From Ramazzottius varieornatus (taxonomy: Eukaryota; Tardigrada; Eutardigrada; Parachela; Ramazzottiidae), in the NCBI GenBank assembly GCA_001949185.1, contig BDGG01000015.1, positions 1,251,422 through 1,295,620 of the forward strand: 44,199 bases of DNA, read 5' to 3'. Below the pieces are notes generated by a model. It saw only the letters and a program-made list of their open reading frames with translations, did no database searches and was not told where the DNA came from. Both the position numbers and the translations under genes were made by a program. Positions 13,001 to 25,758 of this stretch are shown here, in pieces; within the stretch, counting starts at the first letter, position 1, and every line of letters begins with the position of its first letter.

Positions 13001-16000
13001 TTCGGCTCTATCCTAGTTTGGTTTCGGCGAGCTGTGCACTATAAATCATTTTATGTATTTAGAGCAACGTTGTTGTTATCTTCGTAACTTCGCGTTCGTT
13101 TCTTCTTTGGTCTTGCCGCCTGTCCATCACGCTCGCCCAGTACGGTCGGACCATCAGATGAACAACTCACGTTAAAAATAAAGAAGACCATTAGGCTGCC
13201 CGCAGTGAGGAAATATTGACAAATAAATAAGTTGCCCATTATTCATTGGAACAAGTATGAAAGAATGTGCCTACAGCAAAGACTGAGATTATCAGCTTCA
13301 AGCTGTCTATATTCACCAATATGAATAACTGTTCTTCTTCGTTCCACGTTGTGTCCTACTCATACGAACCACACTGCCGGTTCTACACCTACCAGGCGAC
13401 GTGTTCGTAGGACCCGTTAGACTTTAGAAAGGCAAAACCCATTTAGAACTCCCGTTCAAAGGCACCCGAAGTTCGACAAAGAACAAGCACCTACGCTAAC
13501 AGCTTCAAGGAACCTTGAAATATCGCAATGAAAAATGATTGCATAAAAAAGTTTGTCCTTCAGTGAGTCTGACGGGCAGAAACCTCATGTGTGGGCGCAG
13601 GTCAAGCAAATCACAAAAAAGAGTCTGCTTCTCACGACTACGCTCCTCCAGCAAACTGCACATTAGATGTCCATTTAAAAAATTCAGACGGTTAATTAGC
13701 ATAAATGCATAACGTACGTTGGCAAATGACATAATCAAGGAGGTAGATCCGACATGAGCAAAGTATACACGGTTGAAGTGTGGATGCTGCAACATCCACT
13801 TATCCGCCGACCAAATCCCACTGTCCTCCATCGTTTATACAATAAATCAAATGAATGATGTTCCCCAGCGGAACCTCGGACTCAAATTAAACTGTCGATA
13901 ATCCTCGGCGACCTCGACAAGGTATGCAATTCCCCACATGGCCACGCTAAAGTCTGGCAAACCATTCTACCCGGGTAAGTCCGTCGCTACGGTAAAAAAG
14001 CTCGATGGTCGGCGATGAGCGCGAAAGGACAAGTGGCTGGCTCTGTCGCACAAAAACGTGCTTGTTCGCCAGGTGAAGAGGATGGCCACATCAAAGCTCC
14101 TCTCAGCATCACAAGTATTAGCGCTTCAGCTGTCGCGGATCGGTCATAAAAACGCTCTCAAGACACCAACCACCAACAGCAGCCAGATGTTTTCTCGATG
14201 AAGAGATAGGCGCTTGTCACAACACACGGCAGAGTTCAGGATGTGACCGTGGTCTAAACCGGATCGACGATTGGAGCCTGACACAAAAGGATGGCCAGGT
14301 CGATCAGACGAAAGGAATATCCTTGAAATATTTCAGCCGTCGATAACCACGATTTACAAGCAGGAATAAAGTAAGTAGGAATTCTTCAATCGACTTTTCA
14401 GCTCAGGTGAATTGAAGGATCTACACTCTACCAGCTGACATTGAAGCATGAACGATAATCAATCTCTCTATCCGCCAAGCTGTGAACATGCGAACAACGC
14501 ACACACTCTGCCAGGTATCAAAAACTACGCCCGTCATCGTCGTGTTTCGTAAAGTGCCTCCTTGTCACACATGAAAAAAGGTACGTATGGCATGATCCGC
14601 GTCTTTGCAAAAGAGCTCAAAGCCTTTAGCAAAATTTATCTCGCTGGCCATCGTGGCAGATTTCCATCGAAGCTGAGCTCTGTCATGCACGCCCTGCACG
14701 AAAGTTAGCAAAATTGCCTGGGGCGGTACTTTACTGCTACCTACCTGTATATGGCACCATCGTACTGCATATATCAGTCCCACTGCGAATTGATACAAGG
14801 TATAGCAGCTGCGTCAGGGTCAGCACAATCAAAAGACACAGAAGGATACAATCTGCATGTGGTCTATCAGAGTTGCAACTGGCCAGTGTCCATTCAGCAA
14901 AGTCAACAATCGGCCTGACGGCGCCGTACACACCCGAAAATCCATTCAAAACAGGGGGCGCTAGTCACGGTCACGTTTTGCTCGCCCTTCATTCCACCCT
15001 TTTTTCCCCCTAGCTGAAGAAAGTCCCAAGTAACGTGAAGGCCTAATGCGTTTCTTTCCTGAAGTAAATCAATATCTGTCAAAACAAACCAGATGTCTTG
15101 TTAAAGCGACAACTTTTAGTCGTTGCGAACTTTCTACTGACCGCGTACGGACTTGATAGAGGTAAATCACCCTTTCTGATCCGGAAGTTTCGCACCGTTT
15201 AGGCGAAATTGCTTGGTCATGAAACGAGTTGGGTTCACATCAATCTCCATTTCTTTGAACGACTCAACCTGCAGTTGACTAGTGGAGGTGAAACTCAATT
15301 AGCAAAGCCGCACCATCTCGACATGGCCTCAATAATTTGTCGCGCTACGCCAACCGCACCTCAATCAACAATGCCAATGCTTGTTACCAACCATAAATAC
15401 AGCCGAGGCGAACACCAAAACCTGAAATTTGCATAATTACACTAAGACCTCGATGGTACCAATTCTGGTCATGAAGACCTATTTCTGGTAAAGATGGTTC
15501 TGATAAGGCAACGTGGGGTCTTCGGTGACGCCACTGTCCGACATGTTTACTACCAGATTAGCACCTGACGAATCGGACAAGCAATTAAGTTACACGAGCA
15601 GCATATCGTCCTCGAATATGTCATGAATATGCTGTCAAATATTAACCATACAGTTCGGCTGCATGATGCGATATGAATCGATGGTTGTGTATGCCTGAAT
15701 GGACAATGCGGGACATGTGCGCCGCGGGAATGCGTAATCATTGATCGGAGCCTGAGGTAGCTAGGAGAATGCCCATATGTCTCATGGCCAACGTCCACTT
15801 GTGTTCCGGCCTCGAGCCGTGGAAGCAGACACGCCGGACTGATGCATACGCTGTTTACTACCTAGCTGCGCAAAGTAGATTACATGCTTGCTCTCCACGC
15901 CGAATAAACACACATAGCGTGCATCTTCTTCTTCGTCTTTCAACAACAAGATCGACATCAACACTTAATCTGCGGCAAACAGGTGCAGGACGGAAATAAC

Positions 16001-19000
16001 TACCTCCCAAATTTTCACGGTCGAACGCCTGCCAACGAACGGACGGATTCCAAGCTCAAATTTTCTACTGCCACTGAGAACTGAAGCCCAAAAAGTTCCT
16101 CGCTGTAGAAAACCTGTCCTAATGCAGTATAAAATTTTCTAGTATTCGGATTTTTCCGTTTTTAAATTTTGGGATTGTTTATAGAGTAAGAAAACTAAGC
16201 TGGTCGCAAAGAACAAACATGAAATTCTGAAAGTAAATGATGTGATCAATGAAGGCACTCATCACAAGATTGATGATTACTTTTTGAGCCACAGCAAACA
16301 CTAGGCCTGTGTAGCTTTACGGCTCCTCAAACTCCTCAACGATTGTTGTGGTCGATTTGTTATGTGTTCAATCAGCATGAAGTGGCACTGAGAAGGATAC
16401 TCAAGGTTCCCTCTTGTTAGACCAGCCGTAAAGTCTCATATCATCAGTCCGTTGCAGGCAACTGGAGGTCGCTACTCACAGTCACTGACGACTCAGCTCA
16501 AGGCAAGAAATGCCGCTCGCTCCGTACTCTACGCGATCCCCGCCAACCGAGGATGCCAAAGAAGATAAGTTAACGAACCTTCGAACTACGAACTATCAGG
16601 TCCGCAAGTATGAAATTTCGGTTTTCGACTGATCATCTTTGAAACATCTTCTCAACTTTGTGTGAAAACTTTCTGAGTCTGACTTACGTTTGGTGTTAGT
16701 AACTGCCTCTTGTTAATTTATCAAAACAGAAAACAGGCGGCTGCCACCATTCGAGAAAGAAAGAAAAACTGCGGAAGGAAAGGAGGACCTTCAAAACTGA
16801 GTCTCCTACAAAATTTTTCTGTCTCGGCAGCGGCGGCCTGATCTGAAAAGTGTTAGGTAGTTTAGTACCCCGTAACTTGTGCTATGTAACGAAGAAAACA
16901 CGGTATGAAAAATCAGCCTGCAGAATTTTAGAAAAAAGGTTTCGTGAAAAACCGGGTGGTGCGCAGTGTTGTCTGAGGTGCGCAAGTTTAGTAAGGTATT
17001 CAAATTCTGATTGTTACTGTCTCATGGCTTTGACCGATCCTCCTGATGTTGTGTTCCGAGACACTGCTGATGTGTCTTATAACGCCATTCCAAGGTTCGA
17101 AAGGATCGATCGTCGACGAGCCTTGCAAAATACTCGGTTTCTCAAAACACTTCTAGTTTTTCAGGGGTAAACTTGCAACTGGCTGACTCCGGAGAAAGCT
17201 TTCTGACCAAAACTTTTGCCTGCTTCAGAAAGTACATTCATCCTCCTCTTGTTCCTTATACAGCATGAATTTCTAGCCAACTCCGACGAAGAGCAGTGGT
17301 CAAAAAAGTAAACTTGCAAATTTTTCAGAAATTTGCGGTAAGTTGAAACTCCCCTAGGAAATGTTAGGAACAACTTCTGTGGGAGGTTTACTGCTTATTT
17401 AAGAGAAAATAGACGATGTATCGTCTTTGCCAAATTAGGAGGGGAAAGGAGCCAGCGTTCCCGAAATATGGATTTTCAAACTGTGGGTAGAAAAAAACCG
17501 AAATTTCATACGTGCGAACCTGATATAAGTGGGGAGACTCGATCTACGATCATTTATCACGAACCGAGGTTCTCTGCCAGCTTTGCGGCGTAGATTGAGG
17601 CGTGTGTAAGGGTCGCCGTAATTATTGTCATTTCCTTGCTACGTGTTAATTACTGTCTTGAGCCAGAAACAAGTCAATCAGTCGGTGGGCCAAAAGTTCT
17701 CCCCAAACGAGCAAGTTAGTTGCAAGTGCAGGTGAGCTCTTTGGGCTTTGGCGGATGGAAAAGAACGGCCCATGTCGTCAGAGCTAACATTAAGGTAATA
17801 AGCGCTGGTACTACTAATCAATTACACAGAGCCAAGGAGGTCCCCACCGGCACCGCATCATCACTATATCCATCTTTGTGCTCGTAAATCACCAGGCGAG
17901 TAGCCGAATGACGGTACTCTACAACAAAGATTCGTTCCTGATTGATGGCAAAGTATTTGTATTTCACCCTTTTACGCAGGTTTAAGAGAAACCAGACGAC
18001 CAAGTGTGTGCTCAGGTACCAAAGGTTCCTGTCAGGAAACTTTGTGACAAAACACAGCACTGCGCGAAAGAAATTCCGCGAACTTTCCAAAAATACACAG
18101 AAAAGTGTAATCATTCGCCTCACGTTGTCATGCCGCCCAGACAATTCTTCTGTCGAGAGCCGAAGCAGATAAATCATTTCTCGTAACGATCAAAGTAATC
18201 TGCCTGTTGAGGTTCGAGCTTATTACCCCAGTGACGGTCATTTCGCGCGTGGGAAAAGGAGATTATACCGTGCTTCTTATAGCCATTTGGGGTCTTCGGC
18301 GTGTCGTTCATCTAGCCAGGAAGCACGTAACGAAGCTTTGGCGACCCATCCACGCATCAGCACAATTGGCCCGAAGAGACCAGTGACAGCGCAAGAACCC
18401 GCATTTCGCAGCAGCTGCTCACAATAAATGGATCCTGCAAGCAGAAAATGAGAAAAAATGTGTGGGGGAGTACGTGCTGTAACGGGACGACTATGATTGT
18501 GGTTCACAAAGTCCTTCCTCGCCAATATTCAGTAAATCCCCAATCTTTCTCTTCACAGCGTGAAGGAAAGACGATGAAACCCAGCTGTTGTTCCCGTTAG
18601 GAACTCGGCCAAATGACCAAAGCGAAGCCTTTGATAGACAGGCGTCAGACGTTGGTGGTCTGATCAATGGGCTTGTTGACAGAGGGCGCTATTTTGGGCC
18701 GCCATAGCGAAGAACTGTGACGCACAGGACAATTCCGCCGAGTTTGTTCTCAATGAAGTGTGAAGGAACATCCTGCCTCTCGTACCACGTTCTTCAGCAG
18801 TCCTGTTCGGCAAAGCAATGCAAAATCTAGCCAGCGAACCCAGAAGAAGAAGTCCAACCACACACGAGAAAAATTCTTCCGTCTGACTATTCGTCAATCT
18901 TCACATTCCAATATTTCAAGAATGAGAAGGTTTTTAGCCTACGAGTACATCGGTTCACGTGTGGCGGGGTTGTTTAAGCGGATGGGGCACATTTGCACTG

Positions 19001-20252
19001 TCGTCGCCATCGTCGTCCTAATCCTCTCAGACCATGTAACTCATATTACCCTTACCATAAATGTTATTGCTGGTTTTTCCGCTCTTGAAATAATCACCTA
19101 ACACCAGCAGTTATGCTCACTATTCACACAATGGCTCGTCGTCCTTCACACCAAGAGGAATTTGGTATTCATGCAGTCAAGCAGTGGGCAAACACGCCAA
19201 GCCAGAGCTCACAATCGCCCAAGAACCCTTCGGACTACAACGGCGACCCATCCATAATATGCTTCTACTGGAAAGTCCAACTGGAGTACACCGTAAGATA
19301 TAGGCTTTCCCCATTATTTGACGACAAATCAACTATGGGGCCACTCGGCTACTTACGCAACATTTCGACCGCGGCAGAGTACCCTGTTATCAAGGAGGAG
19401 TCGCCTGATGACCGTATACCATAGGCAGCCCCACACACAACCAGCGGAAATGATGAGATACACTCAAGACTCAAGAGCATTATCGCCAACTATTCGACAA
19501 AACGTAAAAGCCTCCTGGAAAGAGAAAACCTTACGCTTGAATATTCTTCAGTTTTGCGCACCATAAACGTGCCTGAAAATTAAGAAGACACAAAGCTACG
19601 CTCAGTGCGAACAGCGCACAATGGCGGATCTGGCGGATCGGCTTTCAAGTAGCCAACGTAATCCGCAACTTATCTCTTTAAGCCAAATGGTAAAAGAGGA
19701 TCCTTCATGGGTCATTCATGGCCCTACATATTAAATTATACGCCATGCAGAAAATTAATACGCCTGATACTCGTCTAGTCTTACCCATTTTTGTCTGTTG
19801 TCGCAACAGCTGATGCCGGCTGTTGTCTCCGCACAAACAATCTCCCTACTTTTGTAACGGTAAGAAACTCTCCTACTCTTCCCCTCTTCCTCTTCCCCCT
19901 GATCATCATACATGAATGAGAAGCGCCGGGGTTTATATTGACTTCTTCTATGGGTAATGAATGCCGACAGGCAGGCTTGTTGTAACGGTAGAACAACAAC
20001 CCTGCTAGTGCCTGTATAACTTTAGTGCACAGCTGCGCCATTGAAAGAGGGTCAAGCATGGTGGAGAATATTGAATATTGACTCACTCACCTGGACATTA
20101 AACTCGCCAACGAAAATACGGATGAAAATCGATGGCTGGTACGAGTCCTGGTGGAGAGTGCTGCGTGTGTCACCTTTATCCGATGAGCCATCGGTGCTGG
20201 CCGTCAGTGTTTTGGCGCTGATACTGTCCCCGTCCATATCTGATCCCGTCAT
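4017..20252 (-). CDS. SHANK: SHANK/ProSAP postsynaptic scaffold, 14 coding exons, 1358 aa as modelled
   Basis: SHANK proteins organise receptor complexes and the actin cytoskeleton at the postsynaptic density. Exons in transcript order: 20252-20091, 12967-12896, 10984-10859, 9595-9524, 9316-9208, 9137-8986, 8608-8441, 8227-8111, 7748-7604, 7485-6830, 6759-6489, 6378-5732, 5471-4946, 4870-4017. All junctions are GT..AG in consistent phase; total 4077 nt. The start ATG follows an in-frame stop. Domains: SPN (about 40-140: SIFIRIFVGEF, KCLQFPPTTPIW, NYGLFCPPYNGRAGKFLDDE, YKRRVY); ankyrin repeats (about 145-370: LDPNFHD, GGAHLDFRALDG, SPNYKDSKELTPLY, HLEHLIFYGADI, ESCARVLLFRGAD); PDZ (about 567-655: GYGFVLRG, ALQYLDDVDKNGPAELAGLR); VSRRITAVEIGELMERAG, a block conserved after PDZ in SHANKs; a 12-Gln run; an 8-Pro run; two LALA-like segments (FAAQIAKAAQARQS, FQSELAKAIQRRSQE). 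No SH3 or SAM was found. A strong donor (CAAG|gtaagc, 4154/4153) lies inside the last exon, so the true C-terminus may differ. Confidence 0.93.
9907..9950. repeat. TCTCR pentamer microsatellite in a SHANK intron
   Basis: Tandem TCTCG and TCTCA units run from about 9907 to 9950 in the intron between SHANK exons 3 and 4. The array is short and imperfect. Confidence 0.7.
10429..10440. repeat. Poly-G run (12 G)
   Basis: Twelve consecutive G residues lie in the SHANK intron between exons 3 and 4. Homopolymer length here is prone to sequencing error. Confidence 0.9.
10457..10632 (-). other. Unassigned 58-codon open stretch in a SHANK intron
   Basis: On the minus strand an open stretch reads LGKVTFALSYGALDVDVV... 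to EFTEVSKFG followed by a stop. It is preceded by a possible acceptor (cgttgag|GT, about 10632). The composition looks coding, but I do not recognise a family and it does not fit the SHANK reading frame between exons 3 and 4, which join cleanly at YLE|LKYKRR without it. It may be a decayed gene fragment, an alternative terminal exon, or chance. Confidence 0.2.
16596..17523. mobile_element. 928-bp non-autonomous DNA transposon with TA target duplication
   Basis: The left end reads TCAGGTCCGCAAGTATGAAA and the reverse complement of the right end reads TCAGGTTCGCACGTATGAAA; both continue TTTCGGTTTT, giving about 30-bp terminal inverted repeats with two mismatches. Both ends abut TA (16594-16595 and 17524-17525), as expected for Tc1/mariner-type insertion. 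The interior contains only a 106-codon ORF without transposase motifs, so the element would depend on a transposase encoded elsewhere. It lies in SHANK intron 1. Confidence 0.75.
19131..19583 (+). CDS. Candidate small two-exon gene, 106 aa, unknown function
   Basis: Exon 1 (19131-19292) starts MARRPSHQEEFGIHAVKQ and ends LEYT at a strong donor (ACC|gtaaga). Exon 2 (19425-19583) follows an acceptor (ccatag) and reads AAPHTTSGNDEIHSRLK to VLRTINVPEN and a stop. Removing the 132-nt intron keeps the phase and skips the only stop that interrupts the frame; both exons are multiples of three. The ATG at 19113 is an alternative in-frame start. No family is recognised; the second half is Lys/Arg/Glu-rich and may be helical. 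The gene lies opposite SHANK within its first intron. Support is only frame logic and composition, so it may be spurious or a relic. Confidence 0.33.
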
Positions 20253-23200
20253 TATTCCCCACTTAGCGCATCCAGCTTCCCTTTAATGAGTCATAAAAAG
20301 TCCCAGGCAATACGCGACGATCAGCGGTGAGTAATCAAATCAACCGGCCATCGGTGATAGGTTCAGCAGATACTCAGATGAGTAACAACCTGCAAAAAAA
20401 GACGTTACAATGGCCAGTCACTCGGAATGATTGATCCATATTCCCACCACAAAATTCCATCGAAATAATAGCGAAGGCAGATAAAAGCAATGATAATAAT
20501 ACGACTGAGAGACGACAGTCGTACCCTCGGATTAACTTGAAGAACCTCAGTTGTTGGGATAAGATACAGTAGTTTGGGTGCTGAATGCGAAAGCAAAACC
20601 CTGTCAAAGATGTGCGCGACTTGGAGCGTACAACCCGATGAAATGCTGCATTCTGCAAGGTGCGCGAGTTCAAGTGGGGAACCAAGTAATACTTTCGAAT
20701 TGTTGCTGAGGCAGGAGGAAACGTGACAAAGTAGACACCTCGTTTGGAATTTTGCTACACTTGACAGGAAAATGGACGCTTAAGGGAGAAACATGACGGG
20801 TATCAAAAGCACAAGTGCCGAAGTTTGAGAGATGAGACCCGCGTTGCAACCGGCAAAGCTGATATGCAAGCACAAACATCCCCTCATTCATCACCATGAT
20901 CTATAGCTAGCGAGCCCACTGTAAAGCTATAAGGGTTCTCTGCGTAAAAATGTTTGATACGACAAAACGGCAATTGTTAGCCTGTTACTTTTCTGTCAGT
21001 TCTCCGTTTGATTAATTTATGGCAGCTTGCTGACAATCGTTGTCTCTTCCGGACGCGCACTTTGGGCTCATCATTGATCGACGCGCTCTCTCGGACAACA
21101 CAAAGTCTAAGATCGTGGGGGTGAAAATCCTCGACGGTTCAAGAAAGATTAAAAACATTCCATACAATGGCAGCGCAATGTAGTTAAGTAGGATTATAAG
21201 ATTTTGGTACAGAGATGACACCGTGGCAGAAATGCTATTCCATGCATTGGTGATTTGATTGCTTGAGCCGATAGATAACTTTAGTGACAGCGTGTAACCG
21301 GTTCTACATATCATGCAACGAGCTTTCAAAGTTTGAAGTCCGGCTTTTTCATACGCGCGCGCTCCAATATACGGTCGATTAGTAGGCTAATGCTATCAAC
21401 AAACATCATGGATAAAAAGTTTGGTTAGCCTCATCACCGAAATTGAAGATTAATCAAGTTCCTCATTGACAGTCTTCCTCACGCTGGCCGCTTTCTTTGA
21501 CGAACCCGCGAGCTAGAGACGCTTCTTCTGCGCCAGAAAGAGCGTTCCAGCGGTAGGAGCTAATTTAGCCAGCCCGCAAGAATCCGCATCACGTTCAAGG
21601 ATACTTGCAGAAAGCCGCAAGCGAGAACGAGTGACATCTTCACCGCCAAATTTGATCGTAGAACACATTCAAGAATAGAACAGACACAACGGACACGTAA
21701 TGGCAAAACAAATTTTCGCCAGAGCTGAAGGACGATGTTTCCCGAAACAGTCGTAAAGAGGGAAGATAGTTTCTATAGTCTAAACATCCAGCCTCTTCAA
21801 TGATCAACAGTAGTCCGCCAGTCCCGATCATTAATTACATGAGTTAAGTCTGACCCCAATTCTGGGCTGGACAATCACAACTGCCGACAGTGGGCCATAA
21901 CTGACATTAATTCCCTCAAATGGCACAGAAATTGATTTCGCCTCCTTTGGGAAATGCTGCTATGGAGTAAAGTAAGGAATAGACCCACTTAGTTCATGGT
22001 GGTGATCTACTGGTATCAGTGAATGCCATGACGGCAGCTGCGGCCGGGAAAGCATATGATGAACTACTTGACCACCAACCGACCAACATTATCCATCAGG
22101 CGAAACAGGAACAAGTAGCGGGGATCAACTTACAAATACAGAAATGGCTTGTGATGGATGGCTGTTCTGCTTTGATATTTTCTCCTCTGGAAAAAGATCG
22201 ATGAACAAAGCCTGCAGATTGGTCACATGCACCGCGATAAAATTTCCAGAAGCAATAACAGTAGAATACTTCAGAAATATAATTCCTGTCGCGACATAAC
22301 CTAGACAGATAAATTGTTGAAACAAATTCAAGGGACTGAAACAAAATGGCGGATGTGGGTGGCTCCTGCAGTCAAGCGGATGGATGGGTTCCTCAGAGCA
22401 GGCTCTTGAGTCGTTCTCGAGCACCAGCGGTTGGGCTGATAGACTACAAGACTTGAGGAAAAAAGAGCGAAAAAGTGGCCGGGCACTCACAGATCAACAA
22501 CAAGAAAACCGTGGTACACACGAAAATACATGGGCAACAGTCTGTTCATTGGCTATGGCAAGATCTGTACTGAACATTACGTCAATAGATAGCCTCTTGA
22601 AATCCCTCCATGAACCACTACAGCACTGCCAGCAATCCATCAAGGACCCGTGCATGGTGTAACATGGCAAAATGTGCGCCGCCTTTGCACGGTACAACAT
22701 GTTCGGCACCATACCGCCAACACTCAGATATCGAAAGACCAGTACGGCCCAGGCATAGGTCCACGTGTCGTAATACCACGGGGAAGTTCAAACCCCATTA
22801 GACTCATAAGGCATTATGGAAGATTTCTTTTCGCATTTCTCGCACGTTTACGAACAGTTCACCGTCGCCCTAAACACGTCGCGAAATGAGGAAATGCTGA
22901 CAAACGAAAGCAAACATTAGACCCTGATCGGCCTGATGGTAGAACTGAACTTTTGCCCCATATATTTGGGTCCGCCATTTTCTGCTCATTGAAAGTTGTT
23001 CATGTTCGATTAGCTTAATCGGTCGTCTTAGTTTTGCTGAAATAATGCTGAATTTTTCTGCCAATTTCTTAGATAAGCTCCACGCATTGATCGAGGTCTT
23101 GCAAGCGATCAATTGCGAGGACTAGGAGGATTTTGACATATTAGGCGTTTTCTTAATGTAGAGAGTCCGCGGTCCGCAGAAAATGCCTCAATATGTCAGT

Positions 23201-25437
23201 TTGTATGTGCCATGCAGGAACTTCTGTCTTCAGAAACATATATAGCCACTTCTGCGGACTACTTTGCAACATCCTCTGACAGTTGAAACTCCAAATGTGC
23301 ACAACATTTGATATGGATGGCCGAATAACTCTTCGACAGCCGGGATGCCGTCTTATCTCACATGCACCACATGCAAAGCAGGTCAAACGACCGACTGCCA
23401 AGCTGCGGGACCACGAACTTCCGACTGTCAGAAATCGTACGTACGATATTCTCAGACAAAACCCTGATTGGGTAGTCGGCCTACAACGGCTGACTATCAC
23501 CAGCATCCACTTCAGAATTCTCACACGTGATTACAGGCCTAATAGGCCACCGGAAAACCACGAGATTTTCTTAACACTAACGTCCTCTTTGTGTATACAA
23601 TCACTCAGTTTTATTCACCTCCCAGTTTTAGCTTTTGGTCTTTCGGGTCTGGGTCATTTTTTTGCATGTACCTCGGTCTTCTCACCAAAGCAACACTAAT
23701 GACCAGCGGTCAGCAAAACCCCAGCACGGTGGAAGTTTTTTCTACGGTTTCGGGTGTTTTTGGTGAAATTTGGTGTTTCGTCTCTTCGCGCGAGACACGT
23801 GCACGGTATTCGCTTAGAAAAAAACTGGAGCACTGGGGACAGTCTTATCTGTCGAAGCCGAGCCTGGGATAAATTTTGTAGTCATCAGTGCGCTCAGAAG
23901 AAAATCAAGACGACCAGTTCTCCCTTTTGAGATTTGGCGTTCATGGCTTGCCAATTATCCGAATTTTGAAATCTCGAAAATTGCCTATTGGTTGGACCAG
24001 CCTTCGCAACACGGTACCAGCCAATAAACTTCCTGTATACACAAAGAGGACGGTAGTATTCTGCAAACATGAAAACGATCGTGCTGAAAGTGTTAATGGC
24101 AGTCCATCTGCTTGAACAACCCCAAACAAGCATGCCATTGTGAGTTTTCCCATACTAGGTACCAGGAAAATTACGTAGACATTATAAACGACAGCATCGT
24201 TTAACTCCACACTTCAATGACAAACACATGCCTGTTTCTAGATATTTTCGACCAAATTTCCATCAGATCTATCATGAAAGAAATCTTTCAAAACATTGGC
24301 CAAAGGCGAATTCACTTGGGAAAAGAATGTGAGCTGGTATTGTAACCTTGTTGCTTAACTAACCTCGCGATTAAGACTAATTGATGTAAGAATAACTGAC
24401 ACATGACTTGTTCCTCACCTTCAAGAAGGTGTCGCGCGAAGAGTACAATGATACTAATCCAGCCAAAGAAACAGCAAAAGCGCTTCGATGCGATGAAGAG
24501 CCCCTTTTACAATACAAGTTGCCCAGCCGGTTCTCCCACGAAGCTAACATCACTAAGCAAGAGTACTGGGCTAATCAAGTTTGATGATGCCGCTATGGCT
24601 GTTCAAACAAGTTTAATAAGTTATGTTTCGGCGTTGCCACTACTCGATCACGATCCCCAACTACGTACAAGCAATACACTCACGAGCCAACCATACCGTA
24701 TTATTACACCGCTACTTACAAGATGACTACTTAAATATCCAAACAGAAGTCCACTCTCAACGCCCATACATAAATTCTCAGCAGGGAGCGATCCGACGAA
24801 CGGCCAAGGGAAGAGAGAAGAAAGTATGGCAGATGCTGCTCGCAGTGTAAATTGCTGTGACCGACTTTAACTAACGATCTTCAGGGACGGAAGGAAGACT
24901 TGTACTAAAACTGTGAAATCCAAACTGTCAACATACGGAGTTGTTTCGAATGCAAGGGAGTCATGACTGACTACTGGCGACATCAAGCGAGGCCGAATGG
25001 GCGGAAGAGTCAACTGCCTTATCGTTCAACATTCCGATATCATGTAAACTTCTAAACTCATCACTCGGAAAATATGCATCAACCGGAAATAGAGCTAATT
25101 TGACACAAGAATGGATTCTGCCTGATCGCCGTACCCAGTACCCACGCCCATTTCGAATTCGCCGGGAAAAGATGACCTAATATTGCGACGTTTCACTCGC
25201 TCGGCTGTCAAGGTTGTGTGGACAGAACAAACGTATGGTGTAGACGTATGGTAGGCACGACCGTCATCGTTCTGAATTTCATACGAGGAAGGAAGCATCA
25301 TACAAAGGTAGGTACGCGGCTCCCTCGAATCACAGGATAATGAACAAGGCATTGACGATGTACAGGTAAACACTTCTCTCCCTACTGGACTAGTGAAAAT
25401 GTGTTGTGCGGTTAATGACGTCTAACGGCACTTACCG
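20253..25437. other. Gene-poor region upstream of SHANK
   Basis: The segment next to 20253 probably holds the SHANK promoter and 5' UTR. Several unconnected ORFs of 60-140 codons occur, for example on the plus strand at 22019-22204, 22384-22662, 23283-23699 and about 24388-24582 (KVSREEYNDTNPAKE... ), and on the minus strand at 25095-25373. None resembles a family I know, and I could not join them with splice sites in a way that adds support. I therefore do not call genes here. Confidence 0.4.
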
Positions 25438-25758
25438 CGCTTGCTTTGGTTAACTCTTGAGAAGTTGGGAACAGTGGGGGAGCATTGATGACCGAGTTCC
25501 AGGTCTTGGTTGGATCCGTTGGTCCTTCGAGCGAGGACAAGAAGTTCCATCCGTCTTCAGATTCCCCTCTACGACAAAAAACTGGTATTGAAGTATGAGC
25601 CTACGGAGGCCGTGAATGAAGGTTAGGGAATGTAACCAAAGGGGCCGCGTAACCCGCGAACCTGGAAAGTGAAAGCGGGTTTCCGGCTGCGCCAAGCTAC
25701 CTGCAGCGAGTCGTTAGCCATGTTCGGCGCAAAAGGCGTATTGGCGGTAGTGCTCTGT
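25438..25758 (-). CDS. Candidate internal exons of an unknown minus-strand gene
   Basis: One exon (25758-25702, or starting about three bases inside) reads STTANTPFAPNMANDSLQ between a good acceptor (ttttattacag) and a donor (CTGCAG|gtagct). A second (about 25601-25438) reads AHTSIPVFCRRGESEDGW, then NFLSSLEGPTDPTKTW and PPLFPTSQELTKASA, ending at a strong donor (GCG|gtaagt); its frame is open only in this phase, and the phase-0 junction fits. The next exon to the left is uncertain: the acceptor at about 25392 gives a short hydrophobic end (VYLYIVNALFIIL and a stop). No family is recognised. It could also be an upstream alternative SHANK exon. Confidence 0.3.

Larger units (their letters stand above)
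12968..20090 (-). other. SHANK intron 1 (7.1 kb)
   Basis: Exon 1 ends CAG|gtgagt at 20091 and exon 2 begins after ttacag at 12967; both are phase 0. This is by far the largest intron in the window. It contains a 928-bp TA-flanked inverted-repeat element (16596-17523) and a candidate opposite-strand two-exon gene (19131-19583). The remaining sequence (12968-16590, 17530-19110, 19590-20090) shows only short ORFs with no family resemblance. Long first introns often hold enhancers, but I see no specific element. Confidence 0.85.
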
